NCBI RefSeq assembly: GCF_900116175.1
Contig: NZ_FPCH01000002.1
Span: forward strand, 310,001 to 374,000
Reading direction: 5' to 3'
DNA: 64,000 nucleotides
Source of the DNA: Hyphomicrobium facile
Lineage (GTDB): Bacteria; Pseudomonadota; Alphaproteobacteria; Rhizobiales; Hyphomicrobiaceae
Shown here in pieces: positions 33,101-40,182 of the stretch. A model generated the notes under the pieces. That model ran no database searches. It was not told where the DNA came from and worked only from the letters and a program-made list of their open reading frames with translations. How positions within the stretch are numbered: position 1 is the stretch's first letter; each line of letters opens with the position of its first letter. Position numbers and translations under genes: made by a program.

Positions 33101-34185
33101 GCAATTTCGATGCCGGATACATTCCAGGTGGTCTCCTTCTCGAAAATTTTTCGCCAGCGCGCATCCGGCTTGGCTTTTGTTGCAACAGCGACCAATACTT
33201 CCGACACACCGAAGAAGAACTCGGTGTTTGTGCGAAATTCGCCACGCTGCAAAAGGTCCTCCCGATGTGCGTGCATTGGATGACGCTGGTGGATCGCCTG
33301 TGCTTCATCAAGATTGCCGTCGAGAACCATCGCTGCGGAGGCCATGCTGTTAGCAATAGACATACGATGCAACTTCACGCCTTCGTCAATGTCGAGCATT
33401 TGCCAAGCGTCCGCCGCTTGCACGAAGGCCAAGGCGGTCGGTCCAAAGCTGTTCGTGAACGACAGCGCATGCGCCGCAATATCCACGTAACGAGTTCTCA
33501 AGACACTGCCGGGCGCAAGAACGCGAGAGAGAAACGGGTTCGCTTCGGCAAGAAGCGCAAACGCGCCTACAATGTCTTGCCCTTCGAACTCTGCTTCGAG
33601 AAGCTCCACAAGCACCTTAGCGATCGCATACTTACTATCGGGGTCGGCCAATAGAAGACCGAATAGAGCCATGGAGCGCGACTGTTCCGCAGCCGCGCCG
33701 TCAATTCGTTGGAGAAAATAGTCATGCAGCGCAAGCTCGAGTTCGGAATATAGAGTGCGATGTGGAATAGGACTTGCTACTGAACCGGCACCGCCCCTCT
33801 CGATCAAACCTCTCAGGTAGTCATCCTTCTGGTACCAGTGATTGAGCTTCGTTTCGTAAAGGACAAAATCCGGCCAAAAGATCGACATCCGCTTATCGGC
33901 ACTGAGGAGAGGACGAGCCTGCTGCAAGCTTCGGCCCACGCAATCCCAATCATAGGCGATGGCACAAATCTGCACGAGATCGCGCAGAAGAACTCCCTTT
34001 CGAATGGGATCTGCAGTCTGAGATATCTCCTCGGTTAGTCGAGCTTTTGCTTGCCTCAGTTGTCCTTGCTGCAAAAGGGCGAAAGCCGTGTCATCCTGAA
34101 TATCAAATGGACTCTTTGCTTCGGCATCCGCGCCGAAAAGCAATGCGATCACGAAAAGCAGAGTGCCAAAATGCCGTTCGATCAT
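30145..34185 (-). CDS. Secreted CHAT-domain (caspase-like) protein with C-terminal propeller-like region
   Basis: A very large protein, 1346 residues. It starts with a Sec signal peptide (about residues 1-24, LLFVIALLFGADAEA). A long helical, TPR-like region follows (about 25-640), then a CHAT cysteine-protease domain (about 700-930) with the catalytic His in LHFATHG (near 785) and Cys in ILSACNTAK (near 835). The last 400 residues are strand-rich repeats (GTERWRADSRD, GREQWKTEFP, GDISVIWKDDD) resembling a PQQ-type beta-propeller. CHAT proteases in defence systems are normally cytoplasmic; the signal peptide points to the periplasm instead. The target is unknown. It may be unrelated to immunity despite its neighbours. 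Confidence 0.82.
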   Translation of the reverse strand: MIERHFGTLLFVIALLFGADAEAKSPFDIQDDTAFALLQQGQLRQAKARLTEEISQTADPIRKGVLLRDLVQICAIAYDWDCVGRSLQQARPLLSADKRMSIFWPDFVLYETKLNHWYQKDDYLRGLIERGGAGSVASPIPHRTLYSELELALHDYFLQRIDGAAAEQSRSMALFGLLLADPDSKYAIAKVLVELLEAEFEGQDIVGAFALLAEANPFLSRVLAPGSVLRTRYVDIAAHALSFTNSFGPTALAFVQAADAWQMLDIDEGVKLHRMSIANSMASAAMVLDGNLDEAQAIHQRHPMHAHREDLLQRGEFRTNTEFFFGVSEVLVAVATKAKPDARWRKIFEKETTWNVSGIEIADMRSYRNFTLGLLDLSDGNVESGRTRVISAAKDRLDNFDKVLRASFEGFQIASMVDKIVIASGLTAAANRAGNDNIDLMIKGSEVLGRNLRHRLVDTAAMLAAQPNQESRRDAQAYLQLAERKQAWELQKLYKLLNGASLPNQNGDVLTDYSAAITRLSKLKQKFQNQRQGPTAGLPSLEAVQKSLGEGEAYVGYFNFLAGYGRFCIRRNFATFSTAAFDSAIAKDVKSVSDASSKRPKNLDAASRFPVASAIRVRNYLFGGLDSCLASGTHVTVALPPNFASVPLGALLAEEPKRIGEGYDLRTAHWLARDLTFSVVVSARHMLATRAKLAGNSARPYLGIGDPDFGDHARALESTEFFRGSLKTPNGILNFQPLPETADELKSAAAELGAPASSVLLGNKATEESFRSKPLAEYDVLHFATHGLTMGDAKGMTEGALVLTPGNPKDPFDDGLLSASEISQFRLNARLVILSACNTAKYDVAQASRNVQDLQAAFTVAGAPTALASLWSVDSIATQELVTSFIKNWHADKSEGAAPAFGLAVRSFLSRGDALHQHPYYWAAFTVVGNGAIARREQSPLTSVASSSFEYLSGYSDTGEILQATAQGDDLLIALIGEWNGKNMNGILSRHARDGTERWRADSRDVGMGRFAIGGTSIYVTGYASTQPPIPVLRSFDTNGREQWKTEFPDLSGFIPADVVATTDGARVLMMPVLASNVPHDVIVVSVSANGQVGKRVTLETQSTGGFGGAGVLAMWNGGLVAAITANPSRSFDFDKKDISGLPRFCWQGLRTTVYEIDPVSLDVRRSRIIEGFKSKAIAGDTSNLFLGGELSEPCGVTGVAAVATLEKSGDISVIWKDDDLFSSSVSGLVIEPKHIWVAVQRMRTIGLGLMDASHVLDYGYKHWSESTGKNEGVILKLSKKGIVLDRDDMSAGLNIFVHGLTEKDDRVLAYGSLGGVPGLASNADVAGTTPTHPISTWITDFFGSR

Positions 34186-34340
34186 TGAACTTAGCCCTGT
34201 AGCGCTGGCGGTTCAAAAAGGTCCTAATCCTCGTGTTGGACTGCAGCGAAGGTAACTTGATCCATTCGTCCCCTCATTCCGCTTTCTATTGGATACACAA
34301 AAAATGCTGGGCGGGCGGCAATGTATTTGTGTCGGCTACT

Positions 34341-34392
34341 CCAGCTTCTTTTCGCGTGCAGAACCCAAATTCAAATTGAAAATTTCTCTTTT
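34341..34392. repeat. Imperfect 52-bp direct repeat, right copy
   Basis: Partner of the repeat at 28031. It lies in the 245-bp gap between the CHAT start and the tyrosine recombinase at 34431, where an attachment site could be expected. Confidence 0.45.
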
Positions 34393-34430
34393 CGATAGTA
34401 ATATATCTAAATGATTTCAATTAGTTATGA

Positions 34431-35483
34431 ATGCCAGACGCCGTGCAGTCCGAGATCTCTCATTTCAACTCCGCCCTACTTTCGGAGAACGCACGTCGGT
34501 ACGCAGCGAGTTCGTTTCGGCCTGGCACGCGCCGCCAATATGCGACGGCCCTCAAACAGTGGCTCCAATGGCGGGGCCTAATCGACCTCGAGCCTGCCGA
34601 CACAATCGACGTTGCCAACTACCTCGCGGAGCTTGCCTCTGCGGGCAAAAGCATTTCAACATTGAGGACCGCTATTGCGGCGATTAGAGCCGGGCATACC
34701 GCAAAGAGCTGGTTATTCGATACAACGGCGCCACCGATCAGCCTTGTGATGCGCGGCATCGCCAATGCGCACTATCAACTGCCCCGGCAAGCCGAACCGT
34801 TACGCGGCAGCGTCCTCTCAGATATCCTGACCACACTTGCTGAAGGCCGTCCTTCCCTGCGCGATCGCCGTGACGCGGCAGTTCTCGCGCTCGGATACGC
34901 TTTCGCCCTGCGACGTGCGGAGCTGGCCGGTCTCGACTTCGAGCGACTCGGCCACGGAGAACGAGGCGGGACCGGCGTGCTCCGACTGACTCTGACGACG
35001 ATCGAAGTCATGTTCGCGATCTCCAAGACGTCACGCGGGATGCCAGAAGTTGTATCGGTTCCGCGAGACGAGCTAACCTTGGCCGCGACGGCCATCGAAG
35101 CCTGGTTAGGCGCTGCCGACATCAAACCCGGGCAACCTGTATTTCAGCGCATAACAAAAAGCAGCAAGATCCGAGGTCGGCTTTCAGGTCAGACCGTCGC
35201 GGCAATCGTGAAGACCCGCGTCGCTGAGCACGGCCGTATGAGGCATGGCACGGAGAATTGCTTTGCGGAGTTTGATGCTGCACGTTTTTCCGGTCATTCG
35301 CTTCGGGTTGGCTTTTGCGTGTCGGCAGCGGAGGCAGGTGCCGACATCCGATCGATCGCTAGCGTGACCCGACATCGATCCATGGTCATGCCGGCGCGAT
35401 ATTCCCAGCGCGCAGACCAACTCCGCACATCTCCGCATCGGCTCGTAGGAGTCGGGCTTAAGTCGCTAGAGGTCAACGAATGA
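34431..35483 (+). CDS. Tyrosine recombinase/integrase (mobile element 1)
   Basis: A 350-residue site-specific recombinase. The N-terminal SAM-like core-binding domain covers about residues 20-110 (FRPGTRRQYATALKQWLQWRG). The catalytic domain has the first Arg in GYAFALRRAELAGL, H-x-x-R in FSGHSLRVGF, and His plus the Tyr nucleophile in RHRSMVMPARYSQ. The family includes XerC/D-like and small-element integrases. The next gene's ATG overlaps its stop (ATGA at 35480), so the two are coupled. It could have moved the adjacent DUF262-CHAT block, given the repeats at 28031 and 34341. Confidence 0.88.
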   Translation: MPDAVQSEISHFNSALLSENARRYAASSFRPGTRRQYATALKQWLQWRGLIDLEPADTIDVANYLAELASAGKSISTLRTAIAAIRAGHTAKSWLFDTTAPPISLVMRGIANAHYQLPRQAEPLRGSVLSDILTTLAEGRPSLRDRRDAAVLALGYAFALRRAELAGLDFERLGHGERGGTGVLRLTLTTIEVMFAISKTSRGMPEVVSVPRDELTLAATAIEAWLGAADIKPGQPVFQRITKSSKIRGRLSGQTVAAIVKTRVAEHGRMRHGTENCFAEFDAARFSGHSLRVGFCVSAAEAGADIRSIASVTRHRSMVMPARYSQRADQLRTSPHRLVGVGLKSLEVNE

Positions 35484-36235
35484 CAACAGTCATCAAGTTT
35501 CCTCGACCTCAACGTCACCAGGAACCAGACGAGGAAATTATCGAGCTACTCGCAGAGCTTTTGGAGAAGGCGAAGTCTGGCGAGCTGCAAAGTCTCGTCA
35601 CCTTGAATCGGATCAAGTGGAACGAACCAAGACGAAGTTACAATCCTCGGGGTCGAGGAAGAGATGAGCGCAAGGTCATTGTTTTTCCTCGTTGTCGAAC
35701 CCGTTCGGCTCGTCTTCGAGAGCTACGTCCAGCATTCTTGTTATTGTTGACGAGGCTACATGCAGTCCACCGATCAGACTTGCCGCGTGCCCCTTGTCCA
35801 TCTTCATCGCGAGCTCGGGCGCACCGTTGCCGACTCGAGTATTGCCGCGTTGGAATTTCGCGAGGGTCACCTCGTCGACAAGCTGGTTTTCGCCGCTACT
35901 GTGCTTTAGCGCCTGGAAGTTGGTTTCGAGATCTGTCACCGGATGAATTTCGGCGCCGTTACTACGATGAGGTATTGAACCGGCTCGACCCCAAGCGCGT
36001 CATCGCCGACCTCGAAGGGATGGCCGATGGAAGGACCGTGGCCCTGTTATGTTTCGAGCCGCCGACGCCGGAGTCTCCGTGGTGCCATCGAGGTCTCGTG
36101 GCTCTTTGGCTCTATGAGACGCTCGCACTTCGAGTGAGCGAGTTTGGACAGAAGGGTTGTTGCGCCGCGCATCCGAAACTACACCCACAATTTCGTCGAG
36201 ATGCATCGGCCCAGTACGACCTATTCGACATCTAG
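35480..36235 (+). CDS. Chimeric ORF with C-terminal DUF488 fragment
   Basis: An open frame of 251 residues that looks like three pieces. The first about 60 residues (MTTVIKFPRPQRHQ.PDEEIIELLAELLEKAKSGEL) read as a small soluble protein coupled to the recombinase by an ATGA overlap. The middle, about 65-150, is arginine-rich and unlike real protein, and overlaps a credible minus-strand frame. From about residue 150 the sequence is the C-terminal half of a DUF488 protein (WFRDLSPDEFRRRYYDEVLNRLDPKRV, ALLCFEPP...WCHRGLVALWL). A DUF488 protein normally has an N-terminal half that is missing here, so the DUF488 part is a truncated remnant. Confidence 0.45.
   Translation: MTTVIKFPRPQRHQEPDEEIIELLAELLEKAKSGELQSLVTLNRIKWNEPRRSYNPRGRGRDERKVIVFPRCRTRSARLRELRPAFLLLLTRLHAVHRSDLPRAPCPSSSRARAHRCRLEYCRVGISRGSPRRQAGFRRYCALAPGSWFRDLSPDEFRRRYYDEVLNRLDPKRVIADLEGMADGRTVALLCFEPPTPESPWCHRGLVALWLYETLALRVSEFGQKGCCAAHPKLHPQFRRDASAQYDLFDI
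35676..35939 (-). CDS. Possible 87-residue protein within the scrambled region
   Basis: A minus-strand frame from a GTG at 35939 with balanced composition (MTDLETNFQALKHSSGENQLVDEV...MLDVALEDEPNGFDNEEKQ). It overlaps the implausible middle of the plus-strand frame, which is why I list it. I do not recognise it. It may be an inserted small gene that broke the DUF488 gene. Confidence 0.35.
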   Translation of the reverse strand: MTDLETNFQALKHSSGENQLVDEVTLAKFQRGNTRVGNGAPELAMKMDKGHAASLIGGLHVASSTITRMLDVALEDEPNGFDNEEKQ

Positions 36236-37065
36236 CTGAGGTCTTCAGATTTCTCGTCCCATGACGCGTGAGAGCGGTTGGGAGAATTAGAAGAAAGACC
36301 CGACCGATACGTAATGCAGAAATCACCTTCGTCGATCGACGGAGCTCCTGCTGCTGCCAAGCCCTACCGGGAGGCCTTCATGCCGACGAAACGAGCGGTA
36401 CGACATGCCTTTCGCTTCCCGGTTCAAAGAACGGCCCGTAGCGGGCAGAGGATGGGTCAGGAGCGGCTTCCTTTATATCTCCGCTACTGGCCTAGCGGGG
36501 ACAAGGATCGTCCGCCAGCGGTGTCGTCGAAGCCCGCAATGCGCGAAGTTTGAGCGGGCGATAGATGCGACGGCGATGAAGACGTACGTGCGCGAGCAAA
36601 GCCGCTCAAGACTCGCCATCGAACACGCGCGTCTCAGGACGGCGTCGCGATTCATCTCGATGCTGCGAAGGAGCGTGGCGCGCCCGACGAAGGCGACGGC
36701 TTGCCGGAGCCATAGGCGGGCTAAGCTGTTCAATTGACGGAGCTGGAAGGGTAGCAGCGGATTGTGACGACGATGTGCGTTTCTGTCTTCCTGCGGTTGA
36801 AAGCCTTCGAGCGATTCAACACCACTTCTCGATGTTCGATCACTTCTTGCAGTTCAGATAGGCCTGCATACTGTTCTACGGGTTGGCTTCTCGGTACGAA
36901 AGCCGGGTTAGGCTCTCGTGTTAGAGCCGGGTTAGGCGCCACTATCCGCACTGGGTGAGGTTCTCGGGAAACCTGGGTTGGGTTCTCGGCGGCGCCGGGT
37001 TGGGCTTCCGGGCCGACTGCCGGGTTAGCGGTCCGGGCGATCAAATTCGCTCAAATATCGCCGGA
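36236..37065. other. Non-coding or decayed region with degenerate repeats
   Basis: 830 bp with no convincing gene. Several overlapping arginine/serine-rich frames are present on both strands, but none has family features. The right part, 36903-37070, is a degenerate tandem repeat. Confidence 0.45.
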
Positions 37066-37070
37066 TTAGG
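36903..37070. repeat. Seven degenerate copies of a CCGGGTTAGG-centred unit
   Basis: Copies of CCGGGTTRGG occur at 36903, 36927, 36951, 36973, 36995, 37020 and 37061 with spacing of 22-25 bp (the last 41 bp). On the minus strand they encode NPA/EPNPA-like peptides in the frame 36730-37044. The array abuts, and slightly overlaps, the stop of the next gene. Confidence 0.65.
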
Positions 37071-38061
37071 TTTCAGGAGCGACCCATATTTTCGAACCGT
37101 CAATAGCGTTGAAATGTCCCTCTTCGGTCACCTCGGGCAGCGTGACCCGCCCGTAGCCGATAGCGACGAAAATCCCGCGCTTCACGCATCTGCCGTCGCC
37201 GTCGTATTGGCTGAGAAGCCGTTTCAATCCCTTGTCAGCCCACGCCAACGACTTGAGGCCTGACGTCCTCAGATCGTTGCGGGAAAACTCAGCGAATCCT
37301 CTCGCGAGGTGAAACTTTCTCAGGATCAACGTCGCCACCGGAATTTCGGCGGACAACCGAAATTTTCCCGAGTGAATGTGCCGCTCGACCTCGCTGAGCA
37401 GGTCATCAGGGAATTCGTACTGATTGGGCCTTTGCCGTTTCGATCGAGGCTGATTGCACTTTTTCACGGTCAGAAGCTCGGCATCTCCCCTCTTCTTGTT
37501 CAGGACATAGACCATCCACGGCGTGAGGCCAGCTCGGACCGCCAGCGGTCCCGGAAGCTTTGTATCCGTCTTTTTGCCATCGGCGCCTCGTGGGACCACA
37601 CCCTTTGGCCGCTTTGAGGTTCGCACCTCGCACCGCTCCGTCAGGTTCGGGTCCTTCGGTCTGTTCTTGAACGAACGCTCCGCGAGCATCAATCGCAGAA
37701 GGCCTGCTCCATACAATCCCGCATCGAACGACGACAGCGAGATGTACACGCGCTCGATCTGAGGACGCCATGCTCTCGGATTGATCAGCGTGCTCGCGCC
37801 CGAGTTCGACACCAAACCACCTCCGGCGGCAATTTGCCGGAGCAGATCAGCATCCCGACCGCGATGCCAATCGGCCCATGGCACATCACCATTCGCGCTC
37901 CGCGAAGTGAGCTCGTCCGGCAAACAACGAAGCTCCGTGCCGAAATGCAAATCAGGGCCGGTGGTCTCCAGGAACCTATCAGGTCCGGACGCAACAACTT
38001 CACGGTCCAATTGTGTCGAGCCTTTAACGACGTCTTCGGCGTCGCTTGGCGTATCCCTCAT
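37066..38061 (-). CDS. Hypothetical protein, basic
   Basis: A 331-residue frame from an ATG at 38061. The second half has ordinary protein character (MVYVLNKKRGDAELLTVKKC, YEFPDDLLSEVERHIHSGKFRLSAEIPVATLILRKFHLARGFAEFSRNDL). I recognise no domain. The central run KNRPKDPNLTERCEV... is rich in lysine and arginine, which suggests nucleic-acid contact (inference). It lies alone between the repeat array and a 400-bp gap, and competing plus-strand frames are weaker. Confidence 0.5.
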   Translation of the reverse strand: MRDTPSDAEDVVKGSTQLDREVVASGPDRFLETTGPDLHFGTELRCLPDELTSRSANGDVPWADWHRGRDADLLRQIAAGGGLVSNSGASTLINPRAWRPQIERVYISLSSFDAGLYGAGLLRLMLAERSFKNRPKDPNLTERCEVRTSKRPKGVVPRGADGKKTDTKLPGPLAVRAGLTPWMVYVLNKKRGDAELLTVKKCNQPRSKRQRPNQYEFPDDLLSEVERHIHSGKFRLSAEIPVATLILRKFHLARGFAEFSRNDLRTSGLKSLAWADKGLKRLLSQYDGDGRCVKRGIFVAIGYGRVTLPEVTEEGHFNAIDGSKIWVAPET

Positions 38062-38459
38062 GTGGCGGAACTCCCATTCGAATGCTCACGCGTTCGCTGC
38101 CGTGCGGCATCGCCCAATACGGATATCGCGAAAAGCGACGAATGCCATTCCGACGAGAATGACAACTCAAAAATACGCAGCCGATGAACAAATTGGACCG
38201 GAATTAGAATTCCGCAGCGAATTCAGCGCATCGAGAATTTGGAAAGTACAATAAATCTGTACTATACTGTTTTTACAGGCGCTTTCCCGTGAATTTTATT
38301 CACAGATTTATTCCGATTTTCGATATAGGATATTTGCCAATTCGACGCCGCGAGCGCTATTTGTCGGAACAAGGGACGACGATAAAAATCCCGAGGAGAG
38401 AAGGTCGATCGACTGAGCAAGAGGAACGAGAGGACGGAGTCGGAATCAAAAAATGACGA
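38062..38459. other. Intergenic region upstream of excisionase/integrase
   Basis: No gene is visible. It is AT-rich around 38245-38340 with promoter-like sequence (CTGTACTATACTG, 38263-38275), suitable for driving the next two genes. Confidence 0.4.
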
Positions 38460-38753
38460 ATGGAGTCTCTCTTGAAAAAGCGGAACGTCTTCCGACCCTA
38501 CATCCCTGAGATCGTAGATGCCGACACAGCTGCCTATTTGCTCTGCATTTCGAGATCGACGTACGACAATTACGTCGATCTCGGGTTCCTTCCGGAAGCA
38601 GACGTCGTCTTCGGCAATTTGAAGCGATGGCGTTGGTCGACGATCGTTGATCATATTACTCGTCACCCCAGCGTAGCGCTTATCGGCGCTGACGTGGGGC
38701 AAGTGGACCCTTACCTGAAGGCTATCTGGGATGGGGCGAAAGCGACTCGCTAG
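38460..38753 (+). CDS. Excisionase/AlpA-like DNA-binding protein
   Basis: A 97-residue protein with a winged-helix excisionase pattern: VDADTAAYLLCISRSTYDNYVDLGFLPEADVVFGNLKRWRWSTIVDHI (about residues 19-67), a recognition helix followed by an R-W wing as in AlpA/HTH_17 proteins. It overlaps the start of the downstream integrase by 23 bp, the usual xis-int coupling. It probably biases the integrase toward excision or regulates it. Confidence 0.7.
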   Translation: MESLLKKRNVFRPYIPEIVDADTAAYLLCISRSTYDNYVDLGFLPEADVVFGNLKRWRWSTIVDHITRHPSVALIGADVGQVDPYLKAIWDGAKATR

Positions 38754-39849
38754 ACAATCTCTTCCCGCGCATGTGCACACGACCCGCATGCGCGGGAAAG
38801 AATACTACGCCCTTCACCCGCATCGCGGCACCAAGCGAGCGGGGAAGCGAGTTCCGCTGCCCGGATGTCCATATCTTCCGGATGGCACGCCCAATCCAGA
38901 ATGGTGGTCGAGCTATCGAAGCGCTGCTGAAGCAATAGGACTACTGCATCGGAGTTCGACTCCTCGGCCTGGCACGATTGCGGCGGCCATCGCCGGCTAC
39001 ATGGAAAGCCCCGATTGGCGTATCTCGCTTAAACCCGGCCCGCGTAAAGAATATGCGCGCCACCTAAGATACGTGTCTGCTGTCTGGGGCGAACTTGCCC
39101 TCGCCGGAATTGAAACCAAACACGTCATGGAGCTGCGCGACTCGCGTGCCGACACTCCTCCGGACGCAAACAACCTCGTCATTGCTCTCTCGAGCTTGAT
39201 GAAGTGGAGTGTCCTTCGCGGACTGCGAGCAACCAATCCTTGCCGCGATGTGCCGAAATTCAAAGGCGGTGAGGGATATGCGCCGTGGCCCTGGGAGGCG
39301 ATCGAGCATTTTCGTCAACATGCTCGTCGCGAACTGGCTGATGCCGCCGATTTGGCTCTGTACACGGGACAACGCCAGGGCGACGTGCTCGCGATGTCAT
39401 GGCGCGACTACACTGGCGATCTGATTTGCGTTAAGCAGGCGAAGACATCGAAGTCTCTCAGGCTAGCCGTCCATCGTGACCTGCAGGCCGTACTCGAACG
39501 CCTGCTGGAGAGAACAGGTTCGACTTTAGCCGAACTCCGGTTGAGCAATGCGCGCATTCTCCTGAACAGTCGGGGCCTACCCTGGAAGACAGGCTTTAAG
39601 GCGTCCTGGCAGGCCCAGTTCAACAGACCAATCATGGCGTCGCTGAGAGAACGGGAACTCGTCTTTCACGGACTGCGCAAGTCGGCGGTTGTCTTTCTGC
39701 TCGAGGCGGGAGCCACGACCGCCGAGGTGCAAGCCATTACCGGGCAATCGATGCAGATGGTGGAGCACTACGCGCGACAGGTGAACCAGAAGAAACTGGC
39801 GCGCTCGGCAATCCTCAAGTGGGAATCGGCGTCGAGGGACGAAGCGTGA
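38731..39849 (+). CDS. Phage-type tyrosine integrase (mobile element 2)
   Basis: A 372-residue integrase. The catalytic domain has Arg in LALYTGQRQGDVLAMSW, H-x-x-R in FHGLRKSAVVFLLEAG, and the Tyr in VEHYARQV; the second histidine position reads TGQSMQ, with Gln in place of the usual His. The N-terminal region (residues 1-80) resembles phage integrases with an arm-binding domain. It ends 75 bp left of the tRNA-Pro attachment repeat at 39925, which suggests that its element used the same tRNA, with its other boundary lost or left of the window. Confidence 0.88.
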   Translation: MGRKRLARQSLPAHVHTTRMRGKEYYALHPHRGTKRAGKRVPLPGCPYLPDGTPNPEWWSSYRSAAEAIGLLHRSSTPRPGTIAAAIAGYMESPDWRISLKPGPRKEYARHLRYVSAVWGELALAGIETKHVMELRDSRADTPPDANNLVIALSSLMKWSVLRGLRATNPCRDVPKFKGGEGYAPWPWEAIEHFRQHARRELADAADLALYTGQRQGDVLAMSWRDYTGDLICVKQAKTSKSLRLAVHRDLQAVLERLLERTGSTLAELRLSNARILLNSRGLPWKTGFKASWQAQFNRPIMASLRERELVFHGLRKSAVVFLLEAGATTAEVQAITGQSMQMVEHYARQVNQKKLARSAILKWESASRDEA

Positions 39850-39865
39850 ATAGATTGACCACGAT

Positions 39866-40005
39866 TTGTACAACGCGTGCGCCGAATTGTACAACGGAAG
39901 CCCGGTTCGGTGCGTAAGCCTTTGAAAAATGGTCGGAGCGAGAGGATTTGAACCTCCGACCCCCAGTCCCCCAGACTGGTGCGCTGTAGCGGCGGTTGTA
40001 CGACC
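39866..40005. repeat. Three TTGTACRACS motifs around the attachment site
   Basis: TTGTACAACG at 39866-39875 and 39887-39896 (21 bp apart) and TTGTACGACC at 39996-40005, on both sides of the 61-bp attachment repeat. Their spacing and position fit arm-type binding sites of one of the two adjacent tyrosine integrases (inference). Confidence 0.45.
39925..39985. repeat. Left attachment site (duplicated 3' part of tRNA-Pro)
   Basis: Identical over 61 bp to 59262-59322, from an AAAAAT run through the CCA end, T arm, variable loop and anticodon arm. It diverges at 39986, so it is not a functional tRNA. Confidence 0.9.
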
Positions 40006-40138
40006 ACTTCCGGCGCGGTTAGCTTAACATGTTAGGTAAACGCCTGTATTTCCTCGCGCTTTTAGAAGAAGTCTGGCTGGATGGCACACGGCAAGAGTGT
40101 GTTGACTGCGCTCTTCAGTGGTTTCTGATGAGGAAAGT

Positions 40139-40161
40139 GTGTCCCCGGCGTGTCCCCGGCG
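40139..40161. repeat. 23-bp GTGTCCCCGGC tandem, left copy
   Basis: GTGTCCCCGGC repeated twice plus one base, identical to 59187-59209. It overlaps the 5' region of the integrase frame. Its presence near both ends of the island suggests a relic of a tandem element or terminal recognition sites. Confidence 0.7.
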
Positions 40162-40182
40162 GACTACAGGGAACAGTGCGCG

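Noticed and set aside
36903-37070. CRISPR array
   Set aside because: Repeats are only about 10 bp conserved, degenerate, and have short irregular spacers; no cas genes are present. No CRISPR array was seen anywhere in the window.
39930-40007. Functional second tRNA-Pro at the left island end
   Set aside because: Only the 3' half matches; the sequence after 39985 cannot form the D arm and acceptor stem.
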